From: Tetrapyrgos nigripes
Lineage: Eukaryota; Basidiomycota; Agaricomycetes; Agaricales; Campanellaceae
NCBI GenBank assembly: GCA_013368315.1
Contig: JAACJM010000019.1
Coordinates: 248,001-312,000 of the forward strand
Reading direction: 5' to 3'
DNA length: 64,000 nucleotides
The notes beneath the pieces are model-generated. The model had not been told where the DNA came from. It searched no databases and saw only the letters and a list, made by a program, of their open reading frames with translations. Shown here piece after piece: positions 1 through 10,814 of the stretch. The stretch's first letter is position 1; each line of letters opens with the position of its first letter. A program made the translations under genes and the position numbers.

Positions 1-1787
1 AGAGCACCGCTACTGTTGATGAAACAACATTCTGTGAACAGTCTGACCCAATTGTAGAAGAAGATCATCCAACCTCCACTTCAAACGTGAGCATTCCTCA
101 CTTCCATTCTCTCGTGTTCTCTTAAACCGGTCGTTTTAGGAGCACCCTGAGATCAATGATATTGCCGACGAAGATTCGCGACCGGATGAAAAGGTATGGC
201 TGTCGTCTCTTCTTCCTTCTGTACAACTAGCCCATCTCGATCAGGTACAAGATGCTTCTGTGTCAACAGAGACAGAACAATCCTCGCCACCCTCTGTTCT
301 CGAACTAGAAGTAGAAGAATCTTCGCCTCTTCAACAATCCATTGATGTGGCGGATAGTGTGCCTGTGTCAGAACCATCGACGGTTTCCGGACCTACCCCA
401 ACTACAAATGAGACTGCAGTCTCGGAGTCTATTCCTAATAACGTGTCTTCGGCTGGTTTGGATATTGCAGAGGCCATTGAGCGACCAAAGTCACCCTGGA
501 CGCCGAGTTACAGTGTCACCAGTCAAGGTCCCAATATCGTGAGCGAGAATGATATTCCTGAGATCTCTGAGCTTCCACCGGCTGGCACACAAGATGATGT
601 CCCTGTAATCGTGGAACCTGCATCATCTCAATCAGAGACAGAGAAGACAACAGTCGAAGTGAGCATAGTGCTCTTGTTATTTGTTCATCAGCTGATCGTA
701 TTTCCAAGGCCGAGACATCGCGTCCATCGTCTCCTTACATCCCTTCGTATTCGACGTCTGTTCAAGGTGGTAATTCGGATGCAGACGTGGACACCACAGC
801 GGAGAACCAAGAGGCTTCTCAGGATGATGACCTGGCCGCCACTCAGGATAACCAGGCTTCACTTTCTCAAGAGCCATCGGATCAAACGATCGACTCGACT
901 CAGGATGTCACTGACAAAGCTCCAGAGCCGGTCCCAGTGTTGACTGAGCCACCTTCTGAAGACGTTCCAGCTGACCCGAAATCCAACAATGAAGCTGAAG
1001 ATGTCCATATTCAACCCGCTGAGCCCGAACAACGCATCCTGTCCACCGGCGAGCCACCTGTTGAGCGACCCAAGTCGCCTTACAATTGGACACCCTCTTA
1101 CTCTGTCACTCAACAAGGAAAGGCCGAGGAGCCTTCAGTAAGTTGTAACAAATTCCAGGAAGTACTCTACTAAACCCATTTCTGCAGATTCCAGAGTCAG
1201 AGGACGATGCTGAGGAGGTCTCTCAATTAAAGGTGACAGCAGAAGTAGGCCTATTTGGTTTCCTGAACATTGCAAGAGCTGACAGTCTTTGCAATTCTCA
1301 TCAGCCGGTATCTCAGACTGAAGCAAGTCAAATCGATGACGCTAGCAAAGAGATCGCAAACACCGGGGCTGTTGTCGAGCCTACTGCTCCTGAAGACGCA
1401 AAGCTGCAAGAAGACAAGGCTGTTTTCCCCACTACCCACGATAACGGGTCACAAGAGTGCGCTTCGATCTCACTGACATGTCCTTGTTCTGATTTTTTTT
1501 TCAGATCCTTGACTTCTCTCGATACTGTTGATCCTAAAGACTCTCGATCCCGAGCCAGGCTCGAGTCTACAACTTCCTCTCTCTTCTTCCCTGGGGGTTG
1601 GTTCTCCAAAGCACCTCCGGCGTCTCTCGATACTACACATGGCGAAGGCGTCTTCACTTCATCGAAACCGAACTCCCCCACTGACGAAACCTCTGGTCCT
1701 GAAGACACTCAGACTGCCACTGCTGCGGAAGCTGAAACCCAGACCGCCGCTGAAGAAAAGAAGTCGAGATGGTGCATTGTGATGTGA
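1..1787 (+). CDS. Acidic tandem-motif protein with C-terminal CaaX box (5' end outside window)
   Basis: I do not recognise a family. The window opens inside the gene. In-frame exons are joined by introns at about 87-139, 194-244, 659-708, 1138-1187, 1231-1304 and 1457-1504. The protein is rich in Glu, Asp, Ser, Thr and Pro and looks disordered. A motif of the form RPKSPWTPSYSVTSQG occurs three times, at 479-529, 718-768 and 1063-1119 (variants RPSSPYIPSYSTSVQG and RPKSPYNWTPSYSVTQQG), separated by acidic linkers. The last residues are KKSRWCIVM: Cys, two aliphatic residues and Met make a classic CaaX box, which in known proteins directs farnesylation, removal of the last three residues and carboxymethylation. 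By inference this is a membrane-tethered scaffold-like protein. It is too long to be a mating pheromone precursor. The 1457-1504 intron is inferred from the pyrimidine tract before the acceptor; reading through is also in frame. Confidence 0.7.
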
Positions 1788-2074
1788 AGGACGAAACTGG
1801 GCGTACAGACAACCTCTTGATCTTTTTCTCTATTTTTCAGAATTTAACTCCGATTTAGTACTACTACTAGTTTACGATGATGACTCTTCACGACCACATA
1901 GCAGTAACATTTTTCTTGTATCTTGGTTTACATTTACATACATCATCTTTTCAACTCAGTCACCATATGCAATCTGGTTCCCTTGTGTTGCTTTACAATT
2001 TTGACGTCGCAGGTGCTCAGATTTTCATCACCTGACATGTGACATTACTCTACTTCACAGTCACTCAGTGTGTA

Positions 2075-3512
2075 ATGTTGCACAGGAAGAAGACTCAGGG
2101 AATCAGCACAGGCGCTCTCTTTGACCTCAAAGGCGAAGCTGCAAAGCACGAACAGGAGGCAGCACGTAACAAGGCTTTAGGGAGTGGTAAGAGCATTGTT
2201 GGTAGAGAGCGTCCAGCCAAAGTAAGTCTGGAGAACTTTTCGACGAACCAACCGAACCAAAACAATTTCCTACAGAAACCGACTGTCTGGTCTCGTCAAA
2301 ATGCCGGTGTCGACGCCCGAGCTGCTCGCGACCTAGAGGATGTAGAGAGCAAACGTGAACTCGAATCGGCCCGTCCTATCTTGGAGAGGAAGGCTAAGAA
2401 ATACAAGCAGCTCAAGCGAGGAAAAGGAGCAGGACTCAGCGAAGAACAGATCAATACTCTTTTGGTGAATGTAAGTTTTTTTACACCCTCCTTGGTCCCA
2501 TTTCTGACAAGACCTCTCACAAGTTTGACAAAAAGGGAATAGAATCGAGATGGGAATCCGACAGCGATGATGTAGACGATTCTTTGCCACTTGAAGTACG
2601 TGAGTTTTCATTCCTAAGTCTCTTTCCAGCGCCTTCTTATCAAGGATCTCCACTAGGATGATCCTGAAATTGACTATGTGGACGAGCTTGGACGTGATCG
2701 TCGCCGTCCTTTATCCGAAATACCCCGTCACCTCTTGCCTGATCGCCAAAAGGAAAGTGAGGAAGTCGACGAGTGAGTTGTACCCCAATGTCACACTTGG
2801 CATTTTACTGAATCTATTCTACAGGGATGAAGTAATTCGTAAGTTGCCGCCTGTTTTAACGATTACACCTCCGGACGCTGATTGATGAATGGCTACAGAC
2901 AACCCCGTTAACTATTTCCCGGTATTTGATCCGACCGCAGAACGAGTTGAGAAGATTAGCAAGGAGTTTGCGGAAGAGAATACTCCCCCAAATGTGCATT
3001 ATAATGCTGATCGCGAAGTTCGTGAAAAAGGTGCTGGTTACATGAAATTTTCAGGAGATGAAGAAACTAGGCGAGGAGAGATGGAAAGATTAAACGCTGC
3101 GCGTGATGAAACAAAGGAGATACGTCAGAAAACGGGAGCTGTGGACGTACGTCCAGGTGAAGTTGAAGGTATGAGGGCGGATGAGTCCATGGAAGGTCCG
3201 GCCAAAAGCAGAGGGACAGAGAAACGTAAGAGAGAGCTGGAAGAAAGAAAACGAGCAATTGCTGCGAAGAGAAGAAAAGTGCTGGGTGTAGAGAAGGCGC
3301 CAGAGAACCTTCCACAGAGCAGTGATCAGACCGAGGGAGAAGTGCCAATATTCATGGCTGCTGCTCCTTCAGCTGTGGATCCCTTTGCCGTGCTGGAGAC
3401 TTCTGTACAAGGGGAAGGGAAAGGAAAGGCAAAAGCAAAAGCAGCATTGCATGATGATGCTGATGCTTTCCTTGCATCGGTGGAGAAAGATATTACGTTC
3501 AGGCAGAGCTGA
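2075..3512 (+). CDS. CCDC174: CCDC174 family protein (DUF4078)
   Basis: Spliced protein of about 385 residues. The first exon reads MLHRKKTQGISTGALFDLK, matching the N-terminal block of CCDC174 proteins in which a Ser/Leu/Asp-Leu-Lys segment starts the conserved region. Further on are a WSRQNAG segment, an acidic FDKKGIESRWESDSDD block, the family hallmark YVDELGRDRRR, and the DUF4078-like block NPVNYFPVFDPTAER to HYNADREVREKGAGYMKFS. The C-terminal third is basic and coiled-coil-like (KRKRELEERKRAIAAKRRK). Introns lie at about 2222-2275, 2471-2523, 2596-2656, 2773-2824 and from 2842 to just before 2900, and all keep frame. Human CCDC174 is a nuclear protein linked to the exon junction complex through eIF4A3; an equivalent role here is inference. 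A more upstream start is possible, but no better ATG is visible. Confidence 0.85.
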
Positions 3513-3571
3513 AAATCAGTGTAAAATCGTACATTTCCCTCGCGTTAATATAACGTTCCGTGTCTTACTCG

Positions 3572-4605
3572 CTACAGACTTTTCCTGGCGTCCAGTACGA
3601 GTTTCTCAGGACAGATCAATGAGAAGCGTCCTCCCATTTGCCTATATTCCACCGTCCCCTCTCCTCTTTTCATCGTCCGCTTCACAACCTTCTCCTTGCC
3701 TTCTACAACGTCAACGATAAATCCTTTCGCGGACTGGAGCATATCCAAGGCCGGTTTATTCACCGTACAGTGTCCGGCATTCAGCAGAACTTGCCCATTC
3801 GGGATCGATTGCACGAATGAAATGAGGAAGTCCATCGACGCAAGCCATACAACGATTGAACCCTCCTTCGGAAAGATAATCGGTGCATCTTCGTACAAAG
3901 TATCGCCGACATATAGAAGGTTATTCGTGGTATCATATAGAGCGATCTCGTCAGGTGTATGTCCAGGAGTATGGAGGATTTGAACGTCAAGTAGTGTCTT
4001 GTCGTGGTCAGGGGAATGAATGCTGAAGTTGTGTGGTACCAGGGTGGGGTCATACGATGGAGTCTTGATTCCAAGGGAATTGCAGAGACTGTGTTCTGCG
4101 ATATTGGCTTTTGAAAGGAAGGATGGAGAATGCGATGAGGCGAGGATCAGACTGCCCTGGCTTTATCCTGTTTAGAAGACCTTCTACAGCAGCAAATGCT
4201 TTTCTACGTACAATTGCTCGATTGCCACTACAAATCAAACAATGTCGTTGAGATTTCGTCACACATGCTCTTCGGATAGCAAAGGAACGTATACGTACGA
4301 ATGTGGTCATAGTGACAGTGTGTAGTTACTACGACGTATTTCATGAATCCTCCCGAGTTCAGCGCTTTGCCATCATTCACTTCAACCTCGTATGTCTCTA
4401 AAAATTCTCGCAAACTCGTAATCTCCACATCTTCGTTTGACTTTCCACCGCAACCGGTGTCGATAAGTAGAATAGTGTTGACCAAGGGAACTAACTTGAC
4501 GTAGATATGAGGGTTTTCAGAGTAGATGTCGTCGGTTTCTTTGACGAGGAAAGTATCAGCCGCCAACCGTGTAGCACTGAAAGCAGAGCTCTTCTTCAGA
4601 GGCAT
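3572..4605 (-). CDS. Metallo-beta-lactamase-fold hydrolase
   Basis: The start MPLKKSSAFSATRL leads into a strand-rich N-terminus (LVNTILLIDTGCGG). The metal-binding motif THCHYDHI fits HxHxDH. After two short introns (about 4232-4298 and about 4156-4216) the reading continues as ILASSHSPSFLSKANIAEHS, then HTPGHTPDEIALYD (third metal His), LYVGDTLYEDAP (bridging Asp) and LNAGHCTVN (last His). All expected ligands of a two-zinc site are present, so an active hydrolase is likely. Length is about 305 residues, typical for small cytosolic members of this superfamily. The substrate cannot be read from sequence; glyoxalase II, lactonase and RNA-processing types share the fold, and the small size argues against the RNA processors. 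The gene converges tail-to-tail with CCDC174, with only about 60 bp between stop codons. Confidence 0.85.
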
Positions 4606-5029
4606 TCTCAGTCAAGGCAATAGAAAGGACGGAAGCTTCCCATTGGTTGGAAGCCATTATCTCAAAATAGTGACGACATAGAAGGAGCATCTGAATGACT
4701 TGCCCATCCTTGCCCATCAGTGTCTCAAATAATATTCTCTGCGAGGACTCTTCTCTGTGAAGACTGATCATTACCAATTCTACAACACAAAACGAGGAAA
4801 AAGATGGACAGAACAGAATAAGAATTCAAAGATATGGAAGGATGAAAACAAGATAATAAATCCACAAATTAACAGTCGGAGGTGGAACCAAGGAACTTCA
4901 CTAGGGATACGGGATAGAGGGAAGAGTCATACTCGTACAAGTTTGAAATTGTATGGGAGGATATAAGGATAGCTAAGGCATGACAGCGGGCAGAGAAAGA
5001 GGAATAATAAGAGGAGCTCAATCAGCTTC
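4606..5029. other. Intergenic gap: upstream of the hydrolase, downstream of the Bqt4-like gene
   Basis: No ORF here has coding character. The stretch between about 4780 and 4990 is purine-rich and AT-rich on the plus strand. It must hold the hydrolase promoter and the 3' end of the next minus-strand gene. No RNA gene is visible. Confidence 0.5.
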
Positions 5030-6456
5030 TCATGAGAAGAACGTAGGGATGAACCTGTTGCAGAGACAGTTTAGCAGGTGTAAATTTAGTGAATTCAGTG
5101 ATACGTACATAGCCCCAACACCAAACACAAACGCGGCCACGCCAATGGCGAGCCCTTGTCGCTCGGGAGGAAGTCTCTCGAGATACCCTGGTACTCGTCG
5201 GTTGGTGGCAATTGCTCTCTCTCCTATTTCAGGCTCCTTGAAGTCAAATTTCAACTGCTCTTCCTCTTCGACGTCCTGCCTTGCCCTCTTGCTCGTAACT
5301 TTCTCTTCGTCATCTTCCTTCCGTGCAGCGTCCCTTTGCGCCTTCAAGTTTTCAATCAACACCTTCTGCTCAGCAATATCTTGCTCTCGGAGCTCCTCTC
5401 CGGCAACGTAGTTGACGGTCTCGTCTTCATCGTCGACAACGGTCTCATCAGACGGAGTGACCTCCTCCTTGACTTCCTCCTTGACTTCTCGTCGCACTGT
5501 CCGCTTTGTGGTCCTACTGGCGACAGGTGATAGTGAAGATGCGGATGAAGAGGACTTGGGTTTTCCTGGTCCAGGGCTCTTCGTCGTCCGATTTGAACGT
5601 CGAAGAGGGGTAGGAGCGACCTTCTCCTTTTTGACTTCTACCTTCATATCTGTGGTAGTACTTGACTCTGAGACGATAGCAGGTGCAGGAGAGGATTCTT
5701 TCCGACGTTTGGGAGGATTAGGAGCAGTCGGTGATTCTGCTTTGATGGATGATTTGGTGGCGGTCGTCGAGGGAGGTTTGGTAGTTGGAACAGTTCCGTT
5801 CGCACCTGCGGCACTCTTCCCACTCCTCCTGTAGTTTGCGTCGGGATCAGGATTGGCTTCAACCACAGCACTAATCAACGCTCCCAACTTGTACGCCTTC
5901 CCTAATTCCAAAGCAAGACTTGGGTTGACCCAAGTACCCGATAACCGAACGATGTGGGTTTCCTTCGAATTTCCGTTAGTTCCGCTGAGATCGTATGTCT
6001 CCTTGACCCATTGGACTTCGGCGTGTTCCTCGGCTTCAGTGGAAGTAGGGAAAGCGGCACGAAACATGGAGCTAAGGCTGACGGCTTTGGTGTCGTATCG
6101 ACGCAGGATAAAGGCATGGCCGTTGGGCTGACGAGAGAGCAAAAGAATAGAAGGATCAGTAAGTGGTAGACCGGAAGGGGAACGAAAAGTATATACAGTT
6201 GGCGTTTCAATCTTCATCCTTCCAACCTGAGTTGGAAAATATAAGTAAACGAGTGATAAAGACAGAACGAGTGATACTGACGAGGATATCCTGGCCTCTG
6301 CAATTGAGGATCTGATACTTGACCAGAGGAAGAACTCCAGAATCCACTGAAAACATGAGAGATTAGATTGGGTTGTGAAATGAGCAAGAGAGGCATACAG
6401 GTAGATTGTAGATGTGGATTGGCAGACTGAGCGGGGAGTGGAGGACGAGGAGCCAT
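5030..6456 (-). CDS. Bqt4-like KilA-N/APSES-domain protein with C-terminal membrane anchor
   Basis: Start MAPRPPLPAQSANPHLQST; two introns (about 6348-6398 and 6230-6282) join it to VDSGVLPLVKYQILNCRGQD, ILVGRMKIETPTVYTF and the domain core LLLSRQPNGHAFILRRYDT, VSLSSMFRAAFPTSTEAEE and LSGTWVNPSLALELGKAYKL. This is the KilA-N/APSES-like fold of the fungal Bqt4 group. The middle is long, basic and acidic by turns, Lys/Ser/Thr/Pro-rich and probably disordered, with clusters such as RRSNRTTK. The end holds one hydrophobic helix, GLAIGVAAFVFGVGAM; a last intron (about 5055-5108) leaves the tail FIPTFFS. Total is about 420 residues. In Schizosaccharomyces pombe Bqt4 is an inner nuclear membrane protein that tethers telomeres through Rap1; the layout here (N-terminal domain, C-terminal anchor) is the same. 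A telomere role in this fungus is inference. Confidence 0.8.
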
Positions 6457-6659
6457 AATGCTGGTTGGGGATTAGGAGCGGAACGTCAATGAAAAAGGTC
6501 AACAAACGTCGAGGCACGTGGTGCAGGTGTTGTTTGGGCGTGTTGTTTACACGTGTCCTTGGAGTCGCGTCAAACGCGTTAGCAGCGGAGTCGGTCGTTT
6601 TATTCACAAGCAAGGTCTATTCTATGGTCAAGTACACATCCCTATACAAGTACACGTTT

Positions 6660-9600
6660 TTACAATGCTGCGAGATCTTTTGCGTGGATCCCAATCAACT
6701 CAGGTCGACCGGCCAATGCCTCTGCCAAATCTTTGATGCCATCCCACCACCGTGTCTTCCCTCTTCTGTTGATCATATCGGCATGCTGCACCATCTCTTG
6801 AACGGGCACCCACTGCACCGAGCTTGACTGGATAGTAATGACCGCTGCAGAGTCTGGCGAAGCGTGTCTGGATTTCCGTGGTTGTTGCTGAAGGAGCTCA
6901 TGGTGACGTTCAATAAACGTCATACATTTGAGAGTCAAACGTGCTGCCCTTGCACGGTCCATAGGTGAGGGTACACCACCTTGAAGGGTGTGGCCAAGAG
7001 AAGCAGAACGAGAGTCGAAAAGAGAACCTCCTTCTTCCTTCAGCATTTTGGTGATCACTTCAGTCGTGTAGACTTGGGAAGCTTGCTCGTTTCTGGAAAT
7101 CAAAAAGAAATCAGAAACGTCGAACAGGCGATAGATCCATATGCATTTACCTGATCACAAGACGTCCTTCACTCTTCCCTCTCTCATCCAAGGTGTAACG
7201 AGTCTTGAGGTAACGAACGTCCCTCCTCAGCGTGTCAAGATCCATTCCTGTCTCCGGCGTATACACCAAGCTCGCTCCAGTCTACGCAATCAATCTCCAT
7301 TCCAGCGGAAAGGAAGAAAGGACTCACAGCCAGAGCACCCATCGAGGCAATATACCCACATTTTCCACCCTGCGTCTCAACAACAAATACTCTGTTCCTA
7401 CTCGCACTAGCACTTTGCTTGATGGCATCACACGCATCCACAAGCGCATTCAAACTCGTATCACTGCCCAAACTGTGCTCCGTCATCGGTACGTTATTAC
7501 TTATCGTCGCAGGCAGATGCACCATTGGGACATGGAACGCAGGATAATGTTTTCTTCCTTCTTCCAAGATCAACAATGCACTAAAGGCTTCGAATCCACC
7601 AATCATTAAGAGAGCATCGAAATTATGATGTTGAAATTTGGACGCGATTGCTCCCAGGTCTATAGAAGGCAAGGCACGATTGGTTCCCAGTTCGGAACCT
7701 CCACGAGACATCCAAGAATCAACACCAAGCCAAGATAATTCATGAATGTAGTCGTCAAGTAGACCACGGAAACCATTGTGAATGGCGAGAGGAGTATGTC
7801 CGTTACGAATACACCATCGAGTAGCTGTACGAGTGGCGGCGTTCATACCGCCTGCAGGGGCTCCCATACTGCATAAAGGATTGTTATTTATCTCAGTGAG
7901 ATGAGAACGTCAAAGCTTACTGCATGATAGCAACCCTCATTTTCTGCACAACCAACGTTAGCAAGATTCGTCTGCGAGGGAAGAAGACACTCTCACCTTC
8001 TCCACCGGGATGTCCTTCTGCTCCAATGTGGAAGTGGTGATGAAACCATCAAAACTTTCCTTGAATTCGGGATCCCGAAGAGACATCGCTTTATCAAAGT
8101 CCTTGGCTTCAATGGCTGTAGCGACAGCCCTGGTCTGTAACGAAGGTTTAGAGCAAGTAAATTGACTGTTAATGAATAGCTACCATTGCAACGGCTTCCA
8201 TCAAGGGAACTCGAATGATTTTGTTTTCCTGCACCCCAATCATGTACGATGGTGTATCGGGAGTGGACTCAAGCAGTGCTTCCACTGCTTCGACACCTTG
8301 CAAAGTGGGCTAATAGTGTATTGCTTTATGAGACAATTTCCAGACTGTCCACGGCCGAGAGCACGTACCAGAACTCTGTCATAAGCAACAGGTCTACCAC
8401 CTCGTTGAGTATGTCCCAGTGTAGTCACACGCGTATCGAGACCAAGACGATCAGTAAGGACATCCTTGACATAGTCGGCGTGTATAGGGTTGAGGTTGCT
8501 GTCAATAGCGCCCTCTGCTATGATCACCAATGTTTTCCTTTTGCCAATCTCACGATGCTGTACCAATATTGCGGCGTTAGTGGAGACGGAAACTTGACAA
8601 ACTAACCAGATACTGACACGATGGATGCAAGCGCACATTTCATCTTCCCAGGTATCGTGAGGTGGGGGACGTTCAGGAATAAAGATGAAATCGGCACCAC
8701 CACTATAGTGAGATGCGTGAATATCGGAGACAAGAGAGGAAGTTGTTGAGGCACAATCGTACCTGACTCCGGCCAATAGTGCCAGCCACCCGCAATGTCT
8801 TCCCATAACCTCTAGCACGAACGCCCGCGAGTGACTAGCTGCGGTAGAGTTGATGTTGTCAATGGCTTCACAAATTCTATGAAGTGCGGTAGGTGCACCA
8901 ATAGTAAGATCTGTCATCGACATATCGTTGTCAATGGATCCTACTAGACCAACAATTTTGAGGTGTGAGTGGGCTTCGGCTTGCTCTTTGCTGATGCGGC
9001 CTGGGCAAAATAGTCGGCGTATAGTCCAGAAAAGCCAGCAAAAGCATACCTTCAGCGTGAAGAGCCGTTATTAATTCAGGCCATTCGGCACGAAAAACGT
9101 CTGCACCAGTTAAAGAACCATCTCCTCCACAAACAACCAAAGCATCGATGCCTTCTTTAACAAGATTGTACGCAGCTGCCAAGCGGCCTTCTCTTGTTCG
9201 GAATGTTTTGGATCGAGCAGTACCGATCAGTGTACCTCCCTACGATCAGCATTTTTAGCCGACTCATCCCAAAACCTCAAAAATTTGACGCTACACACCT
9301 CGGCAAACCAACCTCTGACATCATCAAATCCAACCCTGACGATGTATCTGCCTTTGATAGTTCTGCCTCCAATAAAGTCACCAGTACCATCTTTAAGAAG
9401 GTCTCCATCTCCAAAGCGTAGATTTTGAATGAGGTTGATATTCGTATTGCGATAGTTTGCAGGAAGATTTTGAGATGTCTTTGATGGTTCAGATTTGGGT
9501 GCTGCTTCGGTGTTTCCTCGTACAAGGCCCTCGTAGCCTTCGCGGACGACCCATGTCTCACATCCTCTGTGAAATCCAAAGGTCAATTTCGGATATTGAG

Positions 9601-9708
9601 AACCTCGATGGAATATCCGCACTTCAAGATCCCAGCTTTGACCACTGCACGTACTACAGCGTTCATGCCAGCGCTGTCTCCACCCGACGTGAGGATAGCG
9701 AGCTTCAT
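6660..9708 (-). CDS. PFK1: ATP-dependent 6-phosphofructokinase
   Basis: Phosphorylates fructose 6-phosphate with ATP to fructose 1,6-bisphosphate, the committed step of glycolysis, in the cytosol. The protein is the fused double-length eukaryotic form. The N-terminal half has [44 protein letters not shown] and [12 protein letters not shown]. The C-terminal half has [47 protein letters not shown] and [19 protein letters not shown], as expected for the regulatory half. Many 50-70 nt introns interrupt it; the first, near 9570-9625, joins AGILKR to [11 protein letters not shown]. The chosen ATG is followed at once by the ATP-binding segment, so there is none of the roughly 200-residue N-terminal extension of Saccharomyces Pfk1/Pfk2, unless an unseen upstream exon exists. 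The tail is [11 protein letters not shown]. Only this one copy lies in the window. Confidence 0.95.
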
Positions 9709-10814
9709 CGTCTCTGATTACGCGCGATTTAGAATGAGTAGATGAGGGTAAAGTAGGATATTGTCGAAAAGGATAAAGGTAGATGCGGATTTAAGAAAAA
9801 GTCTAGAATGAGGTCGTGACTGTGACCCGAAACGTTCTTGAACCAAGCAGTGGAGATGATAAGGGGCGGAAAAGAAATTCGCTCAAGCGAAACGCTTCCG
9901 GGCAGTGTTGTTGACTCTGTTCCTTATACCCAACTACCATTTTAACTCTGTACTGCATCCTATTCGTCCACTTCACTCCCGAGCGACCAAGGTTTTACGC
10001 TGTACCGCAGCGTAATAGTCAACGTCACCGTGGTTACTTGCCGAGCTAGGAATTATCGTCGCTTCAGTCCACCAAAGACGACACAATGCTCTAGCGAGGA
10101 ATCGACCTCATGTGGTCGAAGAAAGACTGAGATACCCGGGCGTGGATCCGGACCGTCCTTACTTATGGGTATACTAGCTCACCATCCCATGGTAGCTACG
10201 GCCTTTGTACGGCCTACAGCCGCAAGAGGCCTTTTCTCTACAGCGCGATGATAGCACCTTCAATTCCCGCTCAGGATATCTTCTAAAAGGTGGTCTTAGC
10301 TCTGGTAGCTGTTCAGGAGCATGAAAAAAGAACAAAGGCCCGGGAGAGTCAGCCCAACAGCCAGAGCTAGTGAATCTCTGGTAGATGGCAATTCGGGTAA
10401 CGCAGATGCGCAGTACTTGGCCAGTGCTAATACATACTATCCGTGAAGGAGAAGTTCGAAAATGCGAAATGGCTCTTCCTCCTCAGGTCCATGCTTTCTT
10501 CTCTGTCTGAGCTTTTTGAGGGTTAAGGACGTTAAGGTGCGGCAGGGATGAGTGCATATTTGGACTGGATGAGAATAAATATCGGGCACCAGAGATACTC
10601 CATATAGAAGTTTGGCCTACATAACGGTCCCATATTGAGTAGTCCATGGTGAAAATATTACCAGTTTAAATGCACCGTGACGGTCCCAAACGTGTTGGGG
10701 TCATATGCACGTGGATGACCAAGGCGCGTTGTCTCCTCAGTCCTGAAACTCTTCGTGTTCAACTAGTGACCGTCAAGCACCACTTTTCAAAGCTTTCCCT
10801 CTCCGTCAAATCCC
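9709..10814. other. 1.1 kb gap without a recognisable gene
   Basis: This is the shared upstream region of the divergent PFK and WSS1 genes. I read both strands and saw only short open frames with no family features, and no tRNA-like, snRNA-like or rRNA-like segment. It is long for this locus, where most gaps are under 500 bp, so an unrecognised non-coding RNA or long 5' leader is possible. Confidence 0.5.

Noticed and set aside
1..1787. Mating pheromone precursor suggested by the CaaX end
   Set aside because: Basidiomycete pheromone precursors are short; this is a long multi-exon acidic protein with internal repeats.
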